A stretch of DNA of 30,596 bases, taken from the NCBI GenBank assembly GCA_964528795.1, contig CAZGUY010000008.1, positions 1-30,596 on the forward strand, written 5' to 3'. The stretch is from DATFJC01 sp964528795 (GTDB lineage: Bacteria; Patescibacteriota; Patescibacteriia; UBA2591; UBA6264). Made by a program: the position numbers and the translations under genes. The first letter of the stretch is position 1; the number at the start of each line of letters is the position of its first letter. Shown here one piece after another: positions 21,648 to 29,063 of the stretch. The notes under the pieces were generated by a model. That model did not search any database, was not told where the DNA came from, and saw only the letters and a program-made list of their open reading frames with translations.

Positions 21648-22765
21648 ACTCCTGGAATTTTATCACCATTTGGACAAAGACCAGAATCTAAATTATTTTT
21701 AGAAGTAGAAAAACCTTGACGAATTACACCTGGTTTACCAGATGGACAATAAGTGGTTGTCCCCTCTTTATCATATATATTACCCGTATAAACATAATTC
21801 ATTCCTAAATCTAGAGCTATTTGTCTTGCTTTTTTTAAGGTTTTAATTGGGGTTGGGGCTAAATTTCTAATCTTATAATTAGGATGAAACCTTAAAAAAT
21901 GTAAAGGTGTATTTTTACCTAAATTGTTTTTAATCCATAATACTAAATCTTTTAATTGCTTTTCTGAATCATTTTCACCAGGAATAATTAAATTAACCAC
22001 TTCTAGCCAAGTATCACTCTCCTTTATGGTTTTTAAAGCACTTAAAACAGGCTCTAATTTACCATGAGTCATTTCTTGATAAAATTCTTTATCAAAACCT
22101 TTTAAATCTATTTTATAAGCATCAATATATGGTAAAAGGTTTTTTAATGGTTTTTCATTAATATAACCAGCGCTTATTACAACTGTTTTTAAACCGTTTT
22201 TCTTAGCCAACTTAGCTACATCTAACATGTACTCATAATAAACAGTTGGTTCATTGTAAGTAAAGGCAATAGACTCAACTCCTGAATTTAGAGCCTTGTT
22301 AACTACGTCTTTAGGAGACATTTTAGTAGTTTTTATATCCCATGGAAAGACTTGTGATATTTGCCAATTCTGGCAAAATTTACACCTTAAATTACAACCA
22401 GTAGTTGAAATAGAATAAGTTTGACTACCAGGCAAAAAGTGAAATAAGGGCTTTTTTTCAATCGGATCAATATGGTTCGAGGCTACATTGCCATAAACTA
22501 ATGACACAAGCTTACCATCAATATTTTTACGAGCTCGACAGTTCCCTATTTGACCAGGTGATAAAATACATCTATTTGGACATAAATTGCATTTTACCAT
22601 ACCGTTATCAAGTTTTTCATAAAACTTAGCTTCTTGAAAATTTTTAGCATAATCTAGACTTTTGCTTTTTTCTTGGCTGTATATTAAAAAGCTAACTAAA
22701 AAAATTATTGCTATTAAAAACAAAGCAGCTCCAATTTTTACTTTAATATTTTTCATACAAAACAC
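21638..22765 (-). CDS. amrS: AmmeMemoRadiSam system radical SAM enzyme, membrane-anchored
   Basis: 375 residues (Met4 is an alternative start). After KNIKVK comes one hydrophobic helix (about 11-30). Then a Cys-rich module with Cys59, Cys62, Cys66 and Cys76 (KCNLCPNRC and NCRARK), and the radical SAM cluster motif CNLRCKFC (Cys124, Cys128, Cys131) followed by QNWQISQ. Later motifs are AFTYNEPTVYYEY, YKIDLKGFDKEFY, LVIPGEN-type (NLIIPGENDSE) and LHFLRFHPNYK, as in the AmrS family related to pyruvate-formate-lyase activases. These enzymes cleave SAM reductively at a [4Fe-4S] cluster. Most family members lack an N-terminal membrane helix. Here basic residues before it suggest the domain is outside, which is odd for a SAM-dependent enzyme. 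The gene overlaps the MEMO-AMMECR1 gene. Confidence 0.9.
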   Translation of the reverse strand: MFCMKNIKVKIGAALFLIAIIFLVSFLIYSQEKSKSLDYAKNFQEAKFYEKLDNGMVKCNLCPNRCILSPGQIGNCRARKNIDGKLVSLVYGNVASNHIDPIEKKPLFHFLPGSQTYSISTTGCNLRCKFCQNWQISQVFPWDIKTTKMSPKDVVNKALNSGVESIAFTYNEPTVYYEYMLDVAKLAKKNGLKTVVISAGYINEKPLKNLLPYIDAYKIDLKGFDKEFYQEMTHGKLEPVLSALKTIKESDTWLEVVNLIIPGENDSEKQLKDLVLWIKNNLGKNTPLHFLRFHPNYKIRNLAPTPIKTLKKARQIALDLGMNYVYTGNIYDKEGTTTYCPSGKPGVIRQGFSTSKNNLDSGLCPNGDKIPGVWK

Positions 22766-22794
22766 TAATTACACTTTTATATTAAAAAAATATT

Positions 22795-23109
22795 TTATAA
22801 AAAGTAAAGATATAAACACGCCCCCAAAAGCAGCAAACTAACTACAATAATATACAAATCAGCTATTAAATTACTTTTAAAATAATTTTTAAACCTTGGT
22901 CTTAAAAAACCAATAATATGAATTAGAACTAATACAAAAAATGGAATTGGTAAAACTTGATTATGGAGATATGCTGCTAAACTACGATTCATAACTCCCT
23001 TTGTCATACCATAGCCCGTTACAAAAAAGAGAATAACTAAAAAGCCTAAAATGTAACCACTCCATTTTGAGGCTTTATAAAAAATAAGATCTAGATTTTT
23101 TTTACTCAT
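22795..23109 (-). CDS. Small membrane protein with two histidines, possible b-type cytochrome-like
   Basis: 104 residues with three hydrophobic segments (about 15-35, 52-70, 83-103). Two histidines flank the second helix (His49 in YLHNQ and His64 in LIHIIGF). The pattern GYGMTKG...LHxxxxxPxxxxxxxHxxGF resembles small haem-binding membrane proteins of the DUF4405 or succinate-dehydrogenase-anchor kind. Haem binding is inference and the match is weak. It is 10 bases after the DsbD-like gene and 29 bases before the radical SAM gene, all on the minus strand. A role in carrying electrons for the cluster is possible. Confidence 0.5.
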   Translation of the reverse strand: MSKKNLDLIFYKASKWSGYILGFLVILFFVTGYGMTKGVMNRSLAAYLHNQVLPIPFFVLVLIHIIGFLRPRFKNYFKSNLIADLYIIVVSLLLLGACLYLYFL

Positions 23110-23119
23110 AAATAAATAA

Positions 23120-23719
23120 TTAAAATATTATATTATATAAACCATAAACTAAAAAACCAATTCCAGCTACAAATCCAGCAATTTTCCCAACCAACCTAAA
23201 TTCTTTAAATTTACCAAGCCAACCTAAAAAGAGTATTGGTAAAAAATAAACAGAAGTACTTATAAAAAATAATACAAAATAAAGTACCCCCTTTAAAACA
23301 CTACCTAAAGTAAAAACATAAGTTAAAGATATTAAAAAGGGAGGACAAATATTTATTCCCATTAAAAAACCCATTAAAATAGGAATATTAACATTTTTAA
23401 ATTTCTTACAAATGTTTTTGCCTTTGGCAACTCCTAAAACCTGCATTAATAAAAGCAAAGCCAAAAAGACCATTGCAATGTTAACAAGTAAATCTATACT
23501 ATTTTGATTAATTTTGGAACCTAAAAATCCAAACAAAGCTCCAAATAAAACATAACCCAAAAACCTACCTGAAATAAATTGTATAAAAACGCCAACATTT
23601 TCCTTTCTTTTTCTTTCTTTATCTACCATAATCGGAGCTATAAAAGGAATACAAGTAGTAGCACAATAAAGACCAGCAGATAGACCAGCTAAAATTGGAG
23701 CTAATATAAAATCAATCAT
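23120..23719 (-). CDS. DsbD/CcdA-like thiol-disulfide or electron-transfer membrane protein
   Basis: 199 residues with about six transmembrane segments. The first holds GLYCATTCIPFIAPI (Cys19, Cys23) and the fourth holds GINICPPFLISL (Cys125). In DsbD/CcdA the paired cysteines sit in the first and fourth helices, each near a proline, and pass reducing equivalents from cytosolic thioredoxin across the membrane. The positions and the Cys-x-Pro/Cys-Pro context fit the DsbD_2 (TauE/SafE-like, UreH-like) branch. It is the first gene of the minus-strand cluster with the two-histidine protein, the radical SAM enzyme and the MEMO-AMMECR1 fusion, and its context suggests it feeds them electrons. The exact donor and acceptor cannot be seen. 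Confidence 0.75.
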   Translation of the reverse strand: MIDFILAPILAGLSAGLYCATTCIPFIAPIMVDKERKRKENVGVFIQFISGRFLGYVLFGALFGFLGSKINQNSIDLLVNIAMVFLALLLLMQVLGVAKGKNICKKFKNVNIPILMGFLMGINICPPFLISLTYVFTLGSVLKGVLYFVLFFISTSVYFLPILFLGWLGKFKEFRLVGKIAGFVAGIGFLVYGLYNIIF

Positions 23720-23764
23720 ATATAAAATTTATTTAATATTTCCCTTCATCTACATTATAACACA

Positions 23765-23801
23765 TTGACACATTGACACAACTTCCAAAATAGGCTATTT
23801 T
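23765..23801 (+). promoter_or_regulatory. glnA promoter with duplicated -35
   Basis: An 8-base unit CATTGACA occurs twice in tandem (23763-23778), giving two TTGACA boxes 8 bases apart. The second (23773-23778) has a 17-base spacer to TATTTT (23796-23801). A second AT-rich -10 candidate follows. The ATG is 46 bases further on, after AAAGGAGG (23835-23842). Confidence 0.55.
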
Positions 23802-23846
23802 TAATATAAAGTTAATTACAATAAAATAAAACTAAAAGGAGGAAAA

Positions 23847-25163
23847 ATGGTTAAAAAGAAAAATGAAGAAGTTCTTAAAAAACTGAAAGATAAAAATGTT
23901 GATTTTGTAAATTTTCAATTTTCAGATATTCACGGTCATGTTAAAACAGTTAATAAACCCATTTCCGAAGTCAAAAGAGCTTTAGAAAGGGGTATTTGGT
24001 TTGATGGTTCTTCGATTGAAGGATTTTCCAGAATTCAAGAAAGTGATTCTCTTTTAATTCCTGATAATTCTACCTTGCAAATACTCCCCTGGACAAAAGA
24101 CCCAATAGAAGCTCGAATCATATGTGATGTTAAAGTACCTAAAAACGGTAAGTTGGTACCCTTTGAGGGAGATCCGAGATATATTCTAAAGCAAAACCTA
24201 AAAAAAGCAAAGGATCTTGGGTTTGATTATATGGTTGGACCTGAAATAGAATTTTTTATTTTTAAAAATAATGACCCTCAAAATCTTTCACCCCAAGACA
24301 AAGCTGGTTATTTTGATTTTACCGAAGACAAGGCGTCAGACATTAGAAAGGAAGCAATTCACTACTTAAATCAAATGGACATCCAAGTAGAAACAGAGCA
24401 TCATGAAGTTGCCCCGGGTCAACATGAGATTGATATTAAATACGGAAAAGCCTTAAAAATTGCTGATGCAATTTTAACTTTTAAGTTTGTAGTTCAAGAA
24501 ATTGCAAAGGAAAATGGATTATATGCCAGTTTTATGCCAAAACCTTTAATTGATAAAAACGGCTCTGGAATGCATATTCATCAAAGTCTTTTTAAAAATG
24601 ATAAAAATGCTTTTTATGATAATGATAAATTATTTAAATTATCATCCAAAGCCGTGCAATTCATGGCTGGTCAATTAAAACACGCCAAAGCTATTACTGC
24701 CATTACAAGCCCAACCGTAAACTCTTATAAAAGACTAATGCCTGGTTTTGAGGCACCAATCTATATTTCTTGGGGTCAACAAAACAGATCAGTTTTAATT
24801 AGAGTACCTCGTTATACTCCTGGAAGAGAATCATCCACAAGAATCGAGTTAAGATCTCCGGATCCAAGTTGTAATCCTTATCTTTGTTTTAGCGTAATGC
24901 TTGCTGCTGGCTTAGATGGAATAGAAAAAGAACTTAAAGCTAATAAACCAACCAAAGATGATGTTTATGCTATTGAAAAAGCTGACTCTAAAATGCTACT
25001 ACCTAATTCCTTAAAGCAAGCTATAAATGAACTTAAACAAGATCAGATTATACTGGATTCATTAGGGAGTCATTTGCAAAATGCCTTTATTAAAGGTAAA
25101 GAAGCAGAATGGAAAATGCTTCAAAAACAAATTACCCCGAAAGAACTTCAAATGTATTTTTAA
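23847..25163 (+). CDS. glnA: Glutamine synthetase type I, alpha subtype
   Basis: 438 residues. Motifs: FDGSSIEGFSR (52-62), GPEIEFF, HHEVAPGQHEID, the ATP-binding region with FMPKPL and GSGMHIHQS, PTVNSYKRLMPG, then STRIELRSPDPSCNPYL and an AAGLDGIEKEL end block. It makes glutamine from glutamate, ammonia and ATP as a dodecamer. Length and layout match the GSI-alpha form (Bacillus type, about 444 residues). There is no adenylylation tyrosine loop as in E. coli. Arg62, the residue that in Bacillus subtilis GlnA mediates glutamine feedback inhibition, is conserved. It stands alone with its own promoter, a strong Shine-Dalgarno and a terminator. No GlnR or PII gene is nearby. Confidence 0.97.
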   Translation: MVKKKNEEVLKKLKDKNVDFVNFQFSDIHGHVKTVNKPISEVKRALERGIWFDGSSIEGFSRIQESDSLLIPDNSTLQILPWTKDPIEARIICDVKVPKNGKLVPFEGDPRYILKQNLKKAKDLGFDYMVGPEIEFFIFKNNDPQNLSPQDKAGYFDFTEDKASDIRKEAIHYLNQMDIQVETEHHEVAPGQHEIDIKYGKALKIADAILTFKFVVQEIAKENGLYASFMPKPLIDKNGSGMHIHQSLFKNDKNAFYDNDKLFKLSSKAVQFMAGQLKHAKAITAITSPTVNSYKRLMPGFEAPIYISWGQQNRSVLIRVPRYTPGRESSTRIELRSPDPSCNPYLCFSVMLAAGLDGIEKELKANKPTKDDVYAIEKADSKMLLPNSLKQAINELKQDQIILDSLGSHLQNAFIKGKEAEWKMLQKQITPKELQMYF

Positions 25164-25181
25164 GCCAATACTAATTATTAA

Positions 25182-25216
25182 AAGCTAGCTCAGAAAATCG
25201 AGCTAGCTTCTTTTTT
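25182..25216 (+). terminator. Intrinsic terminator of glnA
   Basis: Ten-pair stem AAGCTAGCTC / GAGCTAGCTT (25182-25191 with 25200-25209), then CTTTTTTT. The complement also lies downstream of the murI remnant on the other strand. Confidence 0.9.
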
Positions 25217-25251
25217 TATCTAAAAAATAAAGACTTAAAGTTGATGTTCCT

Positions 25252-25314
25252 TTAGACTAATATTTCTTTTAAAACCGTTAATCCACCAATCCCAGAATCA
25301 AAAACTCCAACCAT
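25252..25314 (-). pseudogene. Remnant of glutamate racemase (murI), first 20 codons
   Basis: An ATG at 25314, 2 bases after the phosphomannomutase stop, opens a frame MVGVFDSGIGGLTVLKEILV followed by TAA. This is the strongly conserved N-terminus of MurI, including the catalytic-loop signature FDSGIGGLTVLKEI with its active-site Asp. The remaining 240 or so residues are absent: within 40 bases the sequence runs into the glnA terminator, and only a doubtful echo (LYFLDK in another frame) follows. MurI makes D-glutamate for peptidoglycan. The position suggests murI was once the next gene in this operon and was lost by deletion. Confidence 0.75.
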
Positions 25315-25316
25315 AT

Positions 25317-26678
25317 TTATTTAACTTTGTTAATAATTTTTTTAATTTTTGCAAGCTTTGCTTGAGCTTGTTTTTTAGTATTGGCTTCTACTACCACCCT
25401 TAGAAGGGGTTCGGTATTTGAGGGTCGTGCATTAAACCACCAATTATCAAACTCGACCGTTAAGCCATCAAGCCAATCCTCTTTACCATCATCAAAATGT
25501 TTTGATAGGCTTTGAATAACTTTTTCTCGATCATTAACCTTAAAATTAGTTTCATTCATTCTATGATATTTTTGAAATGGTTTTACAAGCTCTGATAAAG
25601 GCTTGTCTTTATGAGAGAGAATTTCAAGCATTATTAAAAGACTAAAAATAGCAGATTCACTAAAATAAACATCACGATAGCAAAGATGGGCTGAAATTTC
25701 CCCACCTAAAATAGCATTTTCTCTTTTAGATGTTTCTTTTAAAAAAGTAGAACCAGTTCTAATTTCAACTGGTTTACCACCATTTTCCTTTATAACTTCG
25801 GGTACTATTTTTGAACAAGTTAAGTTATAAACTATAGTTGCCCCAGGTTCTTTTTTTAAAAAATGTTTAGCAAATAAAGCTAGAGTTATATCGGCTTCGA
25901 CGGGTTCCCCTTTTTCATCAACAAAAACAATCCTATCCCCATCTCCATCAAGAGCTAACCCAAAATCCGCTTTAGATACTTTTACTTTTTTAGATAAATT
26001 TTTAATATTTTCAAAAATGATAGGATTTGGAGAATGCTCAGAAAAATCCCTATCTACATCACAAAAAATACAATTTAAATTAATGGGAACATGACCTTTT
26101 AAACTTTTTATTACCTTTCCCCCTACTCCACCTGCTCCATCAATCACAACTTGTTTTTTATCTAACAAATCAACATTCACTAAAGAAAGAATATAAGATC
26201 TATATTCTTCCATTATTTCATAATCCTTTACCGCCCCTTTTTCTTTTTTATTTTTAAAATTCTTTTTACAAAGTTCTTTTAGTTCTGGCAAGCCCGACTT
26301 ACCTGATAAAAATTTTGGCCCTTTTAAGGCAATCTTAAAACCATTATAACCCTTAGGGTTGTGACTGCCAGTTATCATAACACCTCCATCTGTTTTTAAA
26401 AAATTAAGAGCAAAGTATAAAACATCTGTTGGAAGTTCACCAATATTTAAAACATCTACCCCTTGATTTGTCACTCCTTTAGTAAAATTTTTAAAAAGAG
26501 GTAAAGAAGATTCTCTTCCATCCCGTCCAATTACTATTAAAAAATCTTGCTTTTCTTCAAACTCGTGCTTTAAAAAAACACCAAAAGCATTCCCTAATTG
26601 ATAAGCAAATTCATTATTTAAATTATCAGGATAAACCCCTCTAATATCATAAGCATGAAATAATTTGTCTAAATTCAT
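25317..26678 (-). CDS. manB: Phosphomannomutase/phosphoglucomutase
   Basis: 453 residues of the alpha-D-phosphohexomutase family: YDIRGVYP near the start, the phosphoserine loop TGSHNPKGYNGFK (Ser105), metal loop LDGDGDRIVFVD (Asp244, Asp246, Asp248), sugar-binding GGEISAHLCYRD, and the phosphate-binding RPSNTEPLLRV near residue 420. It interconverts hexose 1- and 6-phosphates for nucleotide-sugar synthesis. The GGEISAH variant points to the PMM/PGM subgroup rather than GlmM. It lies 9 bases after the Trm9-like gene and is followed 2 bases later by the murI remnant. Confidence 0.93.
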   Translation of the reverse strand: MNLDKLFHAYDIRGVYPDNLNNEFAYQLGNAFGVFLKHEFEEKQDFLIVIGRDGRESSLPLFKNFTKGVTNQGVDVLNIGELPTDVLYFALNFLKTDGGVMITGSHNPKGYNGFKIALKGPKFLSGKSGLPELKELCKKNFKNKKEKGAVKDYEIMEEYRSYILSLVNVDLLDKKQVVIDGAGGVGGKVIKSLKGHVPINLNCIFCDVDRDFSEHSPNPIIFENIKNLSKKVKVSKADFGLALDGDGDRIVFVDEKGEPVEADITLALFAKHFLKKEPGATIVYNLTCSKIVPEVIKENGGKPVEIRTGSTFLKETSKRENAILGGEISAHLCYRDVYFSESAIFSLLIMLEILSHKDKPLSELVKPFQKYHRMNETNFKVNDREKVIQSLSKHFDDGKEDWLDGLTVEFDNWWFNARPSNTEPLLRVVVEANTKKQAQAKLAKIKKIINKVK

Positions 26679-26687
26679 AAATTTAAA

Positions 26688-27383
26688 TTATATTACATTT
26701 TTACCAACTATAAAAATATTTCCCTTTTTAGTTTTATAAACCTTTTCAACATCAAAGCCAGCTCTTTTAAATAAATTAATTAATTCTCTTTTTGTAAAAC
26801 AGTGATAATATCGTTTTACTTTACCTTTTTGGGTTTGAAATGGAATAAAAACATCTTTCCAATCTAATCCTTTTGGACGCCAACCAAAAATCATGGGCCA
26901 AATCTTGTAACGAATTAAATTTTTTAAACTCCATAAGTTCCAAACACTTAAAACAAAATAAGAATTGGGCTTTAAAACTCTAGTCACCTCTTTTAAAAAC
27001 TTCTCTCTTAATTTAATGCTTGGAATATGATGAAATACGGCTATTGAAAAGCCAACATCAAACTCACCATCATCAAAAGGTAAATTAGTCACATCAGATC
27101 TGATAAATTTAACATCTTTATCGTCTTTATACTTTTCTTGTGCTATATTTATAAGTTTTTTTGATAAATCAACCCCAGTGTAAGAAACGGGTTTTTTAAA
27201 AGCTTTTACAAGTCTTCCATTACCACAACCCAAATCTATTACTTTATCCCCTTTTTTAACATAATCATCTAGTTTCTTAAGTTCAGGCCATAAAAACTTT
27301 CTAGTATTTGAAAACTTGTGAGCGATTTTATTCCAATCCTTTTTGTTTTTTTTAATTATTTCTTTAGCTTTTTTAATTTTCAT
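26688..27383 (-). CDS. Trm9/ALKBH8-like tRNA methyltransferase
   Basis: 231 residues, class I SAM methyltransferase with motif I VIDLGCGNGRL (48-58). Beyond the general fold it shares features with yeast Trm9: NKIAHKFSNTRKFLWP (18-33, Trm9 has IA-x-x-FS-x-TR-x-x-x-WP), FSIAVFHH (112-119), DVFIPF (177-182, Trm9 DVFVPW) and VKRYYHCFTKREL (189-201, Trm9 KYRYYHLYREGEL). Trm9 with Trm112 methylates 5-carboxymethyluridine at tRNA position 34 to give mcm5U. The assignment rests on these blocks and on the divergent neighbour Elp3, which makes the cm5U substrate. It could still be another small-molecule methyltransferase. No Trm112-like gene is in the window. Confidence 0.7.
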   Translation of the reverse strand: MKIKKAKEIIKKNKKDWNKIAHKFSNTRKFLWPELKKLDDYVKKGDKVIDLGCGNGRLVKAFKKPVSYTGVDLSKKLINIAQEKYKDDKDVKFIRSDVTNLPFDDGEFDVGFSIAVFHHIPSIKLREKFLKEVTRVLKPNSYFVLSVWNLWSLKNLIRYKIWPMIFGWRPKGLDWKDVFIPFQTQKGKVKRYYHCFTKRELINLFKRAGFDVEKVYKTKKGNIFIVGKNVI

Positions 27384-27494
27384 AATATTTATTTAACTAT
27401 ATTTATTATAATACGATTTTTACAAATCAACAAATTAAAAAACTTTATTTAATATCAATTTTTTGTTATTATAAACAAACCTAATCTTTTATTT

Positions 27495-29063
27495 ATGAAG
27501 CAAAAAAATATTATAAAAGTCACAAAAAAATTAACAGATTCTAAAATAGAATCCAAAAAACACTTTGAAAATCTTAAAAAGAAGTTTTCTAAAGGAACTG
27601 GTGAAGATTTGCCTTCTAATATTGATATTTTAAAAGCTTATAAAAAACTTTTAAAACAAAATAAGGTAAAAGAAAATAAATTTTTAGAAGAGCTTAAAAA
27701 AAGACCCATTAGAAGCCTTTCCGGGGTTGTAATTGTTAGTGTTTTAACAAAACCTTGGCCTTGTCCTGGTGAATGTATATATTGTCCAAAAGAAAAAGGT
27801 ATTCCTCAAAGTTACCTTTCTGGAGAACCAGCCGTAGAAAGAGCTAAAAGATTAGAATTTGATCCATATCTTCAAACTAAAAAGAGAATTGAATCTTTAA
27901 AAAAGCAAGGTCATCCAGTTGATAAAATAGAATTAATTGTTATTGGGGGAACTTGGAATGCTTTAGAAGAAGACTACAAAAAATGGTTTATAAAGCGTTG
28001 TTTTGACGGAGCCAATTTAAAAGATTCTCCTGACCTTGAAACAGCTCAAAAAGTTAATCAAAAAGCTGACCATAGAATTATAGGTATAACCCTAGAAACA
28101 AGACCAGATCACATTAACAAAAATTCTATTCAAAAAATGAGGCAATTAGGTTGCACAAGAGTAGAAATAGGAGTTCAATCTTTAAGTGATAAAATTTTAA
28201 AAAAGAATAAAAGAGGTCATGGTATAAAAGAGACTATAAAAGCAACTAGACTTTTAAAAGATGCTGGCTTAAAAATATGTTACCATCTTATGCCGGGTCT
28301 TTATGGTAGTAATCCTAAAAAAGATTTAAAGTATTTTAAAAAAGTATTTGAAGATCAAAACTTCAGACCAGACATGATTAAAATTTATCCCTGCATTGTC
28401 TCAGAAGGCTCTAAACTCTATGAATTATTTAAAAAAGGCAAATACCAACCTTACTCCGAAAAAACCCTTATAAAGCTTTTAATGAAATTAAAGTTAAATG
28501 TTCCTCCTTATGTTAGAATTAATAGACTTATAAGAGATGTTCCAGCTTGGCAAATCAAGGGAGGTAGTAAAACCTCAAACTTAAGAGAAGTAATTCAAAA
28601 AAAATTAAAAGAACAAGGCAAACCTTGTCAGTGCATTAGGTGTAGGGAAATAAGGTCGCAAGAAATTAACCCTAAAGATTTTAAACTTGTTAAAAGACAA
28701 TACAAAGCTAGCCAGGGTCAAGAATTCTTTTTATCATTTGAAGATAAATCAGATAATTTAGCTGCTTTTTTAAGGTTAAGACTTATTAAGAAAAACATTT
28801 TAGCTAATACAATGCCAGAATTAAAAAAAGCAGCACTTATTAGAGAAGTGCATACTTACGGACAATTAGTTTCTATTGAAAAGCGTGAGAAAAATGTTGC
28901 TCAACACATTGGACTAGGAAAAAAACTTATGCAAAAAGCTGAAAATATTGCTAAAAACAAAGGTTTTGACAAAATGGCTGTTATATCCGGAATTGGTGTA
29001 AGAGAATATTACAAAAAACTAGGTTATCATTTAGAAGGAACTTACATGGTTAAAAAATTATAA
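27495..29063 (+). CDS. elp3: Elp3-family tRNA wobble-uridine radical SAM / GNAT enzyme
   Basis: 522 residues. The radical SAM domain has the cluster motif CPGECIYC (Cys90, Cys94, Cys97), then IELIVIGGTWNALE, GITLETRPDHI and CTRVEIGVQSL. A Cys-rich element (CQCIRCREIRSQE) separates it from a C-terminal GNAT domain with EVHTYGQLV, the acetyl-CoA loop QHIGLGKKLM and SGIGVREYYKKLGY. Elp3 uses acetyl-CoA and radical SAM chemistry to form 5-carboxymethyluridine at U34 of tRNA. It is universal in eukaryotes, common in archaea and found in some bacteria, including Patescibacteria and Dehalococcoides. Bacteria usually use MnmE/MnmG instead. It is divergent from the Trm9-like gene (111 bases), and its stop overlaps the murF stop on the other strand. 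Confidence 0.95.
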   Translation: MKQKNIIKVTKKLTDSKIESKKHFENLKKKFSKGTGEDLPSNIDILKAYKKLLKQNKVKENKFLEELKKRPIRSLSGVVIVSVLTKPWPCPGECIYCPKEKGIPQSYLSGEPAVERAKRLEFDPYLQTKKRIESLKKQGHPVDKIELIVIGGTWNALEEDYKKWFIKRCFDGANLKDSPDLETAQKVNQKADHRIIGITLETRPDHINKNSIQKMRQLGCTRVEIGVQSLSDKILKKNKRGHGIKETIKATRLLKDAGLKICYHLMPGLYGSNPKKDLKYFKKVFEDQNFRPDMIKIYPCIVSEGSKLYELFKKGKYQPYSEKTLIKLLMKLKLNVPPYVRINRLIRDVPAWQIKGGSKTSNLREVIQKKLKEQGKPCQCIRCREIRSQEINPKDFKLVKRQYKASQGQEFFLSFEDKSDNLAAFLRLRLIKKNILANTMPELKKAALIREVHTYGQLVSIEKREKNVAQHIGLGKKLMQKAENIAKNKGFDKMAVISGIGVREYYKKLGYHLEGTYMVKKL

